DNA of 64,000 nucleotides, taken from assembly GCA_903850425.1 (NCBI GenBank), contig CAINLR010000141.1, positions 171,296 through 235,295 on the forward strand, written 5' to 3'. This stretch comes from an uncultured Verrucomicrobia subdivision 3 bacterium (GTDB lineage Bacteria > Verrucomicrobiota > Verrucomicrobiia > Limisphaerales > UBA11358). The position numbers and the translations under genes were made by a program. Under the pieces are notes generated by a model that saw only the letters and a list, made by a program, of their open reading frames with translations, made no database searches and was not told the DNA's origin. Positions 25,400 to 33,636 of the stretch are shown here, in pieces. Position 1 is the first letter of the stretch. Each line of letters opens with the position of its first letter.

Positions 25400-26599
25400 A
25401 TGACCACGGCCAAACTCAAAAGCGACCTCGCTGCGCTGCGCCTGGCGTTGACGCTCGCCCGGCGCGGCTACGGCTCGACGTCGCCGAATCCGCTGGTTGG
25501 CGCGGTGCTGGTGAAACGCGGAAAAATCATCGGGCGCGGCTGGCATCGGCGCGCGGGTCGGCCGCACGCGGAAATCGAGGCGCTCCGTGACGCGCAAAAG
25601 CGCGGCCATTCGCCCAGCGGCGCGACGCTTTACGTCACGCTCGAACCGTGCTGCACGCACGGTCGCACGCCGCCTTGCACGGAAGCGATCATTGCGGCGG
25701 GCATCAAACGCGTGGTCATCGGCGCAACCGATCCGAATCCGCAGCACGCGGGCAAAGGGTTCAAGATTTTGCAGCGAGCGGGAATCGAAGTTCTTGGACT
25801 GCGCCGACATGTCGGCGCTTTGGAAAGCGGTGACATGGCACCGCCCGCCAAACTGGCGGACGACTGCGCGAAGCTGAACGAAGCGTTCAACCACTGGATC
25901 GTTCACCGCACGCCGTTCGTCACGGTGAAAGCCGCGATGACGCTGGATGGAAAAATTGCGACCGCGAGCGGCGAATCCAAATGGATCACCGGCCCGGAGG
26001 CCCGCGCGCAGGGAATGAAATTGCGGCAAGGCTCCGACGCCATTCTCGTCGGCATCAACACCATTCTCGCCGACGATCCGTCGCTCACCGTGCGAGCCGG
26101 GACGGTGCCCGGCGCTCCGCGGCTGCGGCGCATCATCCTCGATTCGCTGGCGCGCACGCCGCTCAACGCCAAGGTGGTGAGCGATGAATGTGCGGGTTTG
26201 ACAACCGTAGTCGTCAGCAAGAACGCGCCAAAAAAGCGCGTTGCCGCTTTGGCGAAAAAAGTAAAAGTCATACTCGTGCCCGCAGCCAACTCAAAACTGA
26301 AAACTGAAAATTCAAAACTGCCTCTGCCCTGGCTGCTGCAAACCCTCGGCGCGGAAAACGTGACCAGCCTGCTGGTGGAGGGCGGCGGCGAGGTGAACGC
26401 GTCGTTTTTGCTCGGCGGCCTGGCGCAGCGCGTGGCGTTTTTCTACGCGCCGAAAATCCTCGGCGGCCGGGACGCTCGCAAAGGTGTGGCCGGCGACGGC
26501 GCGGCGAGTTTGGCCGAAGCGCTCCAATTGGACGAGGTCAAGTGGCGCCGGCTCGGCGCGGATCTGTTCCTGACCGCCCGCATCCAGCCCGCGACCTGA
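25400..26599 (+). CDS. ribD: Bifunctional riboflavin biosynthesis deaminase/reductase RibD
   Basis: This 399-residue enzyme carries out the deamination and side-chain reduction steps of riboflavin synthesis. The deaminase domain (about 1-150) has the zinc site 'HAEIEAL' (His56, catalytic Glu58) and 'LEPCCTHGRTPPC' (Cys84, Cys93). The reductase domain (about 160-395) begins 'PFVTVKAAMTLDGKIATASG' and includes 'WITGPEAR', 'ILVGINTILADDPSLTVR' and 'LLVEGGGEVNASFL'. A Lys/Asn-rich insertion (around 'NSKLKTENSKL', residue 295) is not typical and looks like low-complexity DNA. An AAGGCGAC precedes the ATG. No FMN riboswitch consensus is visible upstream. ribE is 5.5 kb away on the same strand. Confidence 0.95.
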   Translation: MTTAKLKSDLAALRLALTLARRGYGSTSPNPLVGAVLVKRGKIIGRGWHRRAGRPHAEIEALRDAQKRGHSPSGATLYVTLEPCCTHGRTPPCTEAIIAAGIKRVVIGATDPNPQHAGKGFKILQRAGIEVLGLRRHVGALESGDMAPPAKLADDCAKLNEAFNHWIVHRTPFVTVKAAMTLDGKIATASGESKWITGPEARAQGMKLRQGSDAILVGINTILADDPSLTVRAGTVPGAPRLRRIILDSLARTPLNAKVVSDECAGLTTVVVSKNAPKKRVAALAKKVKVILVPAANSKLKTENSKLPLPWLLQTLGAENVTSLLVEGGGEVNASFLLGGLAQRVAFFYAPKILGGRDARKGVAGDGAASLAEALQLDEVKWRRLGADLFLTARIQPAT

Positions 26600-26654
26600 C
26601 CCGCCCTGTTAAAGGGGCGCATCTCAATTTCCGGCAACCCAATTCTGGTTTCAC

Positions 26655-26805
26655 TAACCCGGCTTCAGCCGGGTGGCGGCTGCGGGCGTGAGCCAAAACG
26701 GTTTCAACCGTTTCCGGGCCGCCAGCAGGCGGAGGTCGAGCCAAGCCGTTGAAACGGCTTTGGCCGCCAGCGCTCAGTCAACACCGGGCTGAAGCCCGGT
26801 GCTAA
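26655..26805. repeat. Composite palindromic repeat, copy 1 (left of blaI-blaR1)
   Basis: This is a cluster of hairpins: CCCGGCTtcAGCCGGG (26658-26673), AAACGGtttcaaCCGTTT (26696-26713), a related 'GCCGTTGAAACGGC' and CACCGGGCTgaAGCCCGGTG (26782-26801), with a 'GCTAACG' end. Copy 2, with the same order of elements, lies at 31876-32015. It is a REP-like intergenic element. Confidence 0.8.
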
Positions 26806-26864
26806 CGATACCCGGCAAGAAAGTGCCCCGTTTCTCCCCCCGGGCAAAAAAGCTTGCCAGTTTG

Positions 26865-26902
26865 GATTACTGTTGTAATCTTCAGACAATTACACCTGTA
26901 AT
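26865..26902 (+). promoter_or_regulatory. Paired BlaI-type operators upstream of blaI
   Basis: Two palindromes sit in the promoter region: GATTACtgttGTAATC (26865-26880) and ATTACacctGTAAT (26889-26902). Their centres are 23 bp apart, about two helical turns. Both resemble the TACA-n-TGTA dyads bound by BlaI/MecI repressors, so autoregulation is likely. A possible promoter (TTGGAT at 26862, 17 bp, GACAAT at 26885) would be covered by them. Confidence 0.65.
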
Positions 26903-26911
26903 CATTACGCC

Positions 26912-27289
26912 ATGAAAAAACCGCCGCGCATTTCCGAAACTGAATGGGACGTCATGAAAATTTGCTGGAGCCAGCCGCACGCCAGCGCGCAGGAGATCAT
27001 TGACACGCTGGCCGCCCAGGACGATTGGCATCCCAAAACCGTCAAGACGTTGCTCAACCGGCTCGTCAAAAAACGCGCGCTCGGATTCAAGAAGGAGGGG
27101 CGCGCCTATCTGTATCATCCGCTGGTCATCGAGAAAGAATGCGTCGCGGCGGAGAGCCGGTCGTTTCTGGACCGCGTCTTTGGCGGCTCGCTCTCGCCCA
27201 TGCTTGCGCACTTTGTCGAGCATCGGAAACTCTCGCCAACCGAAATTGCCGAACTCAAAACACTGCTCAAACAAAAGGAAACCAAATGA
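26912..27289 (+). CDS. BlaI/MecI/CopY-family winged-helix repressor
   Basis: This is a 125-residue DNA-binding repressor. The N-terminal winged helix reads 'ISETEWDVMKICWSQPHASA', then 'QEIIDTL', 'WHPKTVKTLLNRLVKK' (recognition helix region) and 'GRAYLYHPLV'. The C-terminal helical dimerisation region ('FLDRVFGGSLSPMLAHFVEH', 'LSPTEIAELKTLL') is normal for the family. It probably binds the two dyads just upstream of its ATG and is inactivated by proteolysis triggered by the M56 sensor encoded next. Its stop overlaps that gene's ATG (ATGA at 27286-27289), the usual BlaI-BlaR1 coupling. What it regulates beyond itself is not visible, since no beta-lactamase gene is adjacent. Confidence 0.93.
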   Translation: MKKPPRISETEWDVMKICWSQPHASAQEIIDTLAAQDDWHPKTVKTLLNRLVKKRALGFKKEGRAYLYHPLVIEKECVAAESRSFLDRVFGGSLSPMLAHFVEHRKLSPTEIAELKTLLKQKETK

Positions 27290-30200
27290 ACGCGCATCCG
27301 GTTTTGGAAGGAAATCTCACCTGGCTGCTGAACCATTCGCTGCAGGCCGGCGTGCTGGTGTTGCTGGTGCTCGCGGTGCAAGGGCTGTTCCGCCGCCGGC
27401 TCGCGGGCCGCTGGCGTTTCGCGCTGTGGTGGATTGTGCTGGCGCGGCTGCTGCTGCCGTTCAGCCTGCCGAGCGCGGTGAGTCTGTTTAATTTTTTCCA
27501 GCCGACGGTGCAACTGGAAGGCCCGCGTTATTATGCGCCCGTGACATCAACAGCGATGACCGAAAGGATTCCCTCCCGCATTTCGCCGCTGATCGTTTTG
27601 CCGGCGCAAAATGAACCGTCGCAAGTTGAAAATCAGCCGGTGGTGCCGCCGCCGGCCCGCGCGGACAATTTGCCAGCGCCAGTTCAATCCGCGTCCGCCG
27701 CCGCCAGGTCTAAACATTCCTTGAGCTTCGATGATTTTCTGATTCCCGGCCTGGCCGGTTTGTGGCTGGCGGGCGTTTTGATTTTGAGCGGCGTGGTGGT
27801 TGCGCAGTTGGTCCGATTTTACCGAAAGCTCGCACGGGCTGCCGCGCCCGCAGATGCGAACCTCAAAAAAATGCTGGACGACTGCCGCCACGAGTTCGGG
27901 CTCTCGCAACGCGTTGAACTTTGGGAAACCGACGCGGTGCAAAGTCCGGCGCTGTTCGGCCTGTGGCGACTGCGGTTGCTCGTGCCGCGCGGCTTTGGCG
28001 GGCAATTTGCGCGGCGCGAACTGCGCTACATTTTTCTCCACGAACTGGCCCACGTGAAGCGCGGCGATCTCTGGCTGAACTGGCTGGTGACGGCGCTGCA
28101 AATCCTGCACTGGTTCAATCCGCTGCTTTGGTTGGGCTTTGCGCGGCTCCGCGCCGATCGCGAACTGGCGTGCGACGAACTTGCGCTGCTGCGCGCCGGC
28201 GACAACGTCGGCACGGCCTACGGCGAAACGGTGGTGAAGCTGCTGGAAAATCTGAGCCAGCCGGCGGCGATTCCTGGCCTGATCGGGATTTTGGAGGATA
28301 AGAAGCAGATGCGCCGGCGCATCGCGATGATCGCCAGCTTTCGCCGGCCCGGTCGCTGGTCGGCGTTGGCGGTCGTTTTGATTGCGGTCGTCGCAACTGC
28401 GGCATTGACGGATGCCCAGCCAAACAAGCCCGCGGACCCGCGCATCAAAGTCGAAAATGATGCCGCGAATCTTTCCGCCACCAATGCCAAGTCGGCGAAC
28501 AGCCAATACGATCCCTATTTCGTCCGCGAAAATAATTTGTCCGGCAAACTGCCGACCGTGCCCGTCGCCGCGGCACAATTCCACCCAGATTTGACCGGCC
28601 AAGTTTCAATCAAAGGCGGTGGCACGTTGCCGGTTCCGGCCACGGTGTTCATCGCCACCGCCGCACCGAAGACTGGCACCAGCACGTTTTGCCCGTCGTG
28701 TTATGCGGATTGCGTCAAACACACGCGGGCGGAGGCGCAGGGAAATTTCAAAATCGAGGCGCTGGATCCGCAGCTCACGTTTCAAGTTCTCGCCGTGGCC
28801 AAGGGCTATCAGCCGAAGTCCGTTTCCAAAGTGGACCCGACCAACGGTCCGGTGAAAATCGAGTTGGAACCGATTGAATCCGCCGATGCCGCGCCGGATC
28901 GCAGTCTGCGCGGTCGTGTGGCGGATGCGAAAGGCCAGCCGATCGAGGGCGCCGTCGTGGACATGCAAGGCATCGAGACGAAGGACGGCGGCGGCAGTTG
29001 GGGCGCGCTGGCGGGCATTGATCCGCTCGCGGTCACGGATACAAACGGAGAATTTCTCATCACCGCCAAAAAGCCATTCGACATGATGGACGTGCGGGTA
29101 TCGGCGCGGACGTTCGCCGACAAAAATTTCAGCCGACTTCCCGCCGGCAAACCGAATGAATTGGTGATGACCGAAGGTGCGGCGGTCACCGGTCGCGTGG
29201 TGGCGGATGGCCGGCCGGTGTCGGGTGTTTCCATCGGCATTTCCGGGGTGGAACGCCGGTCAGGAGTATATGCCGGACATTATGAGATCGGCACGGATGC
29301 GGAAGGAAGATTTGTCCTGGTCAACATTCCGCCGGACATTGATTTCTGGATTTATGGAAACATGAATTCGCTGAAGTCGCACGGCGCGATTCCGCTGCAG
29401 AAGTTTCGCTCGCGCACGGATGGCGAGACCACCAAGTTTGGAGATTTGTCGGTCGCTCCAGCGCATCGCTTGGCCGGCCGCGTGGTGTTATCGGATGGCC
29501 AGCCGCTGCCGTCGAAAGTGCGCCTGCTCGTTTCGCGCGAAGACGCTTGGGATTCGATGCAAATCACGCTCGACGCGAACGGCAGTTTCGACACGACCGG
29601 CATTCCCAACGAACTGGTTAATTTGAGCGCGCGGGTGAAAGGTTATCATGTTTCTGCGCGCAACCTCAGCGTGGATCAATTGAATCCCTATCGCCTCATC
29701 GGCCGCGTGGATCGCGACATCACCAACCTGTTGTTCGTGCTGGAAAAAGGCCCGGACCCACAGCCGGATTACCACAATGTGGACCCGGAATATCACCTGA
29801 TCCGCGAGCGCACTTTGCGCGGCGCAGAAGGTGTGGTGGACCATGCCCGCGAGTGGCTGATTTCCGGCCGCGTGCTGGACAGCGATACGAAGCAGCCGGT
29901 GCAAAATTTCCGCGTCACTCCGGGGCAGACGGATAATTTCAACCACACTGCGTGGAGCACGCTGCGCGCGGTGGACGGCAGCAACGGCGTTTACCTCACT
30001 TACATCAGCAAGCGCACGGCGCAACCGCTGCTCCTGGCGGAGTCGGAAGGTTATCTGCCGGCGGGCATTGAACTGCTGCCGCGCGATGCGACCAATGTGG
30101 ATTTCGTGTTGAAACATGGTTCGGGTCCGGCCGGAACAGTGGTGTTGTCCGACGGCAAACCCGCGGCGGGCGCCACGGTTGTATTGCTCAAGGATGAAAT

Positions 30201-31827
30201 GAATCAGGCGGGATTGAATTCAGCGGGCGTGCTGAACGCGTATGCAAATAGGTCCGCTGCTCAGCAGACAGACGCGAGCGGACATTTTTCCTTGAAGCCG
30301 ATCTGGGGCGCGAAATCGTTGGCAGCAGCATCGTCCAATGGTTTTGCCATCGTCAGTGTGGAAACGCTCGCCACCAATCCGGTGATCACGCTGGCACCGC
30401 TGGGAAAAATCAGCGGCACGCTCAAGCGCGCGTCCGGGCCGGGCACCAATGAAATTCTGGATCTGCGATTTGCTGATGCCGGCCTGGCGGGGCTGAGCCG
30501 AATCAATCTGCAAATAACCTCAACCACGGATGCGCAAGGCCGGTTCGCGTTTGATGGCGTGCCGCCAGGGCATTTGCACATCACCTATCGCGACATGATG
30601 CCTGACGGGCATGGCTGGTCCACGCCGTCGCTGCAGGAAGTGGAATTGAAACCGGGCGCGGCGTTGGACGTGAACATTAGTGCGCCTGACCGGCCGGCGA
30701 AAAGCGACAAAGCAGGTTGGTTGCCGCCGCTCCCGCCCAAGCCGATTCCCGGCGAACAAGTGAAGGGCGTTGTGCTGCTGCCAAACGGCAAACCGGCGGC
30801 GGATGCGGAAGTGGCGTTGCAGGTGGAGAATGAATATCTGGCCATCGGCAAGGGCGCATTTAGCGCCAGCGGCGCGCGGGAAAAAGGAATGATTGTCAAC
30901 GCCGGGCCGGATGGCAGCTTCAAATTTCCTCTGTATGAGCAGGCGCAGTCGGTCATCGCCTTGAACGAAGAGGGCTATGCGCAAGTTTCGCTGGAACAGT
31001 TAAAAGCGTCGTCGCAAATCCAATTGCAAAAATGGGGACGGATTGAAGGCACGCTGCGCGTTGGTCATCATCTCGGCACGAACGAGACGGTGGGCGTGTC
31101 CGGGGCCATGCCGCGCTGGACCAAGAAAACGATCCGTCGCGTCGGGCAAACCAACAACGTCATTGAATTCACCAATGCGGCCCCGGCGATTCTGCCGACG
31201 CCCATATATGATTCCAATGCCTTTCAAGCCCGGACCGATGCGCAGGGCAGGTTTGTCATGACGTTCGTTCCGCCGGGCGAACAGCGTCTTTGGCGGCAGA
31301 TTCCGGCGGGTGAAAATTCGTGGACACAAAGCCAGTTGGCGGACGTGGTCGTGAAGCCCGGCGCAACCATCGTGACGAATATCGGCGGCACGGGCCGCAT
31401 GGTCATTGGCAAAGCCACGTTCACGGGAGATTCGACGGTGACGTTCAAGAACGGCATGGGCGTCATCACCACGCCCACGTTCAAAATTTTTGAAAAGGCG
31501 CGGCAGTTGAAGACAGATGCGGAGCGGGCGGCGTTTTACCAATCACCCGAAGTCGAGGCGGCGACCAGCAACCAACGGGGTTTTTCCGTGCGCGTTGAAG
31601 CGGACGGAACCTTCCGCGCTGAAGATGTTCTGCCCGGCACCTACGAGTTTGATTTCCAGCCCACCTTTCAGTTGGACGAAACAAATCGCGCGTGGGTCAC
31701 GTTCGTTTCGGCTCAGGAATTCACCGTGCCGGCGGCGAAAGACGAGCACGACGACTCAGCGGTGGAACTGGGCAACATCGAATTGAAAAAACGCGTCCTG
31801 CCCATGCCAGACGTCGGCCAGCCGTAA
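27286..31827 (+). CDS. BlaR1/MecR1-type M56 membrane metalloprotease sensor with giant extracytoplasmic region
   Basis: The protein has 1513 residues, starting at the ATG overlapping the blaI stop; longer in-frame starts lie inside blaI and are rejected. The M56 part (about 1-350) has membrane helices and the zinc motif HELAH at 252-256 in 'IFLHELAHVKRGDLWLNWL', with the downstream 'RADRELACDELALLRAGD'. A further helix ('WSALAVVLIAVVATAAL', about 356-374) leads to some 1100 residues of repeated carboxypeptidase-regulatory/Ig-like beta domains ('SLRGRVADAKGQPIEGAVVD', 'LAGRVVLSDGQPLPS', 'VKGVVLLPNGKPAADAEVAL'). Classical BlaR1 has a penicillin-binding sensor of about 250 residues there instead. 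The ligand is unknown. Signalling through BlaI cleavage is inferred from the family. Confidence 0.92.
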   Translation: MNAHPVLEGNLTWLLNHSLQAGVLVLLVLAVQGLFRRRLAGRWRFALWWIVLARLLLPFSLPSAVSLFNFFQPTVQLEGPRYYAPVTSTAMTERIPSRISPLIVLPAQNEPSQVENQPVVPPPARADNLPAPVQSASAAARSKHSLSFDDFLIPGLAGLWLAGVLILSGVVVAQLVRFYRKLARAAAPADANLKKMLDDCRHEFGLSQRVELWETDAVQSPALFGLWRLRLLVPRGFGGQFARRELRYIFLHELAHVKRGDLWLNWLVTALQILHWFNPLLWLGFARLRADRELACDELALLRAGDNVGTAYGETVVKLLENLSQPAAIPGLIGILEDKKQMRRRIAMIASFRRPGRWSALAVVLIAVVATAALTDAQPNKPADPRIKVENDAANLSATNAKSANSQYDPYFVRENNLSGKLPTVPVAAAQFHPDLTGQVSIKGGGTLPVPATVFIATAAPKTGTSTFCPSCYADCVKHTRAEAQGNFKIEALDPQLTFQVLAVAKGYQPKSVSKVDPTNGPVKIELEPIESADAAPDRSLRGRVADAKGQPIEGAVVDMQGIETKDGGGSWGALAGIDPLAVTDTNGEFLITAKKPFDMMDVRVSARTFADKNFSRLPAGKPNELVMTEGAAVTGRVVADGRPVSGVSIGISGVERRSGVYAGHYEIGTDAEGRFVLVNIPPDIDFWIYGNMNSLKSHGAIPLQKFRSRTDGETTKFGDLSVAPAHRLAGRVVLSDGQPLPSKVRLLVSREDAWDSMQITLDANGSFDTTGIPNELVNLSARVKGYHVSARNLSVDQLNPYRLIGRVDRDITNLLFVLEKGPDPQPDYHNVDPEYHLIRERTLRGAEGVVDHAREWLISGRVLDSDTKQPVQNFRVTPGQTDNFNHTAWSTLRAVDGSNGVYLTYISKRTAQPLLLAESEGYLPAGIELLPRDATNVDFVLKHGSGPAGTVVLSDGKPAAGATVVLLKDEMNQAGLNSAGVLNAYANRSAAQQTDASGHFSLKPIWGAKSLAAASSNGFAIVSVETLATNPVITLAPLGKISGTLKRASGPGTNEILDLRFADAGLAGLSRINLQITSTTDAQGRFAFDGVPPGHLHITYRDMMPDGHGWSTPSLQEVELKPGAALDVNISAPDRPAKSDKAGWLPPLPPKPIPGEQVKGVVLLPNGKPAADAEVALQVENEYLAIGKGAFSASGAREKGMIVNAGPDGSFKFPLYEQAQSVIALNEEGYAQVSLEQLKASSQIQLQKWGRIEGTLRVGHHLGTNETVGVSGAMPRWTKKTIRRVGQTNNVIEFTNAAPAILPTPIYDSNAFQARTDAQGRFVMTFVPPGEQRLWRQIPAGENSWTQSQLADVVVKPGATIVTNIGGTGRMVIGKATFTGDSTVTFKNGMGVITTPTFKIFEKARQLKTDAERAAFYQSPEVEAATSNQRGFSVRVEADGTFRAEDVLPGTYEFDFQPTFQLDETNRAWVTFVSAQEFTVPAAKDEHDDSAVELGNIELKKRVLPMPDVGQP

Positions 31828-31875
31828 GCCTGAAAATGTCACAAACTTTTTGGCCTCGTGGCGGCAGCTATTATT

Positions 31876-32015
31876 AGCACCCCGCTTCAGCGGGGGGTCC
31901 CGGTCCCGGCGAATCCCGTAACCGTTTCAACGGTTTTCGGCACCCCGGGCAAACCGTTGAATCGGTTGGCCAGCCCTCCGCCAAGCCGACGCCTGGCGGA
32001 AGCCAGGTGCTAATG
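31876..32015. repeat. Composite palindromic repeat, copy 2 (right of blaI-blaR1)
   Basis: Starts with CCCCGCTtcAGCGGGG (31880-31895), then 'AACCGTTTCAACGGTT', a second 'AAACCGTTGAATCGGTT' unit, and ends with GCCTGGCggaaGCCAGGTGC (around 31991-32008) plus 'TAATG'. It has the same architecture as copy 1 at 26655-26805 but different stem bases, so pairing is conserved rather than sequence. It fills most of the 321-bp gap before ribE; no gene is seen there. Confidence 0.8.
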
Positions 32016-32148
32016 AAAAGACCATAACCGCGACCCAAAATTTTTGAAATCTGCGGGATATGAACGGGGTCTGGCTGCGCCCGGCAACGTCGGTAGCCCA
32101 GCGAAAGGCTTGCCACCAGCCGTCGAAACACGGCAACATTACTTTCCT

Positions 32149-32757
32149 ATGTTCACCGGCATCGTCGAAGAAGCGGGCGTCATTGAAAAAATCACGCCCA
32201 CCAAAAAGTCCATTGAAATGAGCGTTCGCGCCAACGTCTGCGGGCGCGGCTTGAAAGTCGGCGGGAGCGTCGCGGTCAACGGCTGTTGCCTGACGGCGGT
32301 GAAAACTTCCGCGCGCGGCGAATCCAAGTTGATCCAATTTGACCTGTTGCAGGAGAGCTGGCAGCGCACCAATTTTCAATTCGCCAAGGTCGGTTCGCTC
32401 GTGAACCTCGAGCGTTCGCTGCGCGCCAACGGCGAACTCGGCGGACACTTTGTCACCGGTCACGTGGACGGCCTCGGCAAAATCATCAAGTGGGAACGCG
32501 CCGGCAAAGACCATCTACTCGACATCGCCGCGCCGCCGGAGGTGATGAAGTATCTCGTCTTCAAAGGTTCGGTGGCCGTGGACGGCATCAGCCTGACAGT
32601 CGCCAGCGTGGCCAAGAAAAGTTTCCGCATCTGGATCATTCCGCACACGTTCGACGTGACAGTGTTGCGTGAGCGGAAGGTCGGCGACGCCGTGAATCTG
32701 GAAGCCGATTTGCTCGGAAAATATGTGGAGCGGTTCCTCGGGTCGCGAAAGCGTTGA
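32149..32757 (+). CDS. ribE: Riboflavin synthase, alpha subunit
   Basis: This is a 202-residue enzyme that dismutates two 6,7-dimethyl-8-ribityllumazine molecules to riboflavin. It has the two tandem lumazine-binding barrels typical of the family: repeat 1 'MFTGIVEEAGVIEKI' to 'VAVNGCCLTAV', and repeat 2 'LGGHFVTGHVDGLGKI' to 'VAVDGISLTVASV'. The universal N-terminus MFTGIVE fixes the start at 32149, although the frame is open further upstream into the repeat. Length is normal. It stands apart from ribD because the blaI-blaR1 pair lies between them; no ribH, ribBA or FMN riboswitch was seen in the window. Confidence 0.95.
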   Translation: MFTGIVEEAGVIEKITPTKKSIEMSVRANVCGRGLKVGGSVAVNGCCLTAVKTSARGESKLIQFDLLQESWQRTNFQFAKVGSLVNLERSLRANGELGGHFVTGHVDGLGKIIKWERAGKDHLLDIAAPPEVMKYLVFKGSVAVDGISLTVASVAKKSFRIWIIPHTFDVTVLRERKVGDAVNLEADLLGKYVERFLGSRKR

Positions 32758-32843
32758 GGGGAAGCGGTTTTCCCTGCTTGAAAAATTAACCGCCCTGACA
32801 CATAATTGTCACATTTCCCGGCTAGTCTAATGTTGTGAATTTG

Positions 32844-33593
32844 ATGAAAGAATCAGTCCGCTTGGTGGTCGGTGCCACCGCCAGTTACGCCACGCGCCTC
32901 GCCCGTTCCGCCGAAGAGGTGCGCGCGGCGCAATCGTTGCGCTTTGAGGTTTTCAACCTCGAGCTCAATGAGGGCCTGGAGCAATCCTACGCGACCCGCC
33001 TGGACGCCGACCCGTATGATACGGTGTGCGATCACCTGATCGTTGAGCACGTGGCGACCCAACAAATCGTGGGCACCTACCGTTTGCAGATGGGCGGCAC
33101 GGCGGCGCAGAAGCTCGGCTATTATTGCGCCCAGGAATTTGAGCTGGCTGTGTTCGAGCCGCTCCGCAATGAAATCGTCGAACTAGGGCGCGCGTGTGTT
33201 CATCGCCAGCACCGCAATCTCGTGGTGCTCGGCCTGCTGTGGAAGGGCATTGCCGATTACGCGAAGGAACGCGGCGGACGTTATCTCATGGGTTGCAGCT
33301 CCATCACGTCGCAAGATCCCGCGGTGGGCGCGTCGGCGTATTCTCAACTCTGCCGCAAATTTCTGGTGGAATCGGCGTTCCGCACCAAACCGTTGCCCGC
33401 TTACGAATGTGAACTGTCCGTCGTCGCCGAGGAAAAGGTGGAAATCCCCAAACTCCTGCGTGCTTATATGACCATCGGCGCAAAAATCTGCGGACCGCCC
33501 GCGCTCGACCGGCATTTTCAGACGATTGATTTTCTGACCTTCGTGGATCTGGAAACGCTTTCGTCCGCCACCCGCGCGCGGTTCTTCGGCTGA
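32844..33593 (+). CDS. olsB: GNAT-type N-acyltransferase, OlsB-like (ornithine lipid synthesis step 1)
   Basis: This 249-residue protein matches the OlsB/hemolysin-like acyltransferase family that transfers a 3-hydroxyacyl chain from acyl carrier protein to the alpha-amino group of ornithine. Visible hallmarks are 'AQSLRFEVFNLELNEGL', 'DHLIVEHVATQQIVGTYRLQ', 'ELGRACVHRQHRNLVVLGLL' and 'YLMGCSSI'. A GTG at 32835 in frame is an alternative start; neither has a clear Shine-Dalgarno. The next gene, 43 bp on, is a PlsC/OlsA-type acyltransferase, so the pair supports an ornithine-lipid pathway at the inner membrane. The specific amino acid acylated is inferred from the gene pair. Confidence 0.8.
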   Translation: MKESVRLVVGATASYATRLARSAEEVRAAQSLRFEVFNLELNEGLEQSYATRLDADPYDTVCDHLIVEHVATQQIVGTYRLQMGGTAAQKLGYYCAQEFELAVFEPLRNEIVELGRACVHRQHRNLVVLGLLWKGIADYAKERGGRYLMGCSSITSQDPAVGASAYSQLCRKFLVESAFRTKPLPAYECELSVVAEEKVEIPKLLRAYMTIGAKICGPPALDRHFQTIDFLTFVDLETLSSATRARFFG

Positions 33594-33636
33594 TTTCGCG
33601 GTTGACCTGAGTGAACTTCCCGATTGAAATCTGCGC

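Noticed and set aside
26655-32015. Composite transposon around blaI-blaR1
   Set aside because: No transposase, no target-site duplication and no identical terminal repeats were seen. The flanking copies are REP-like hairpin clusters only.
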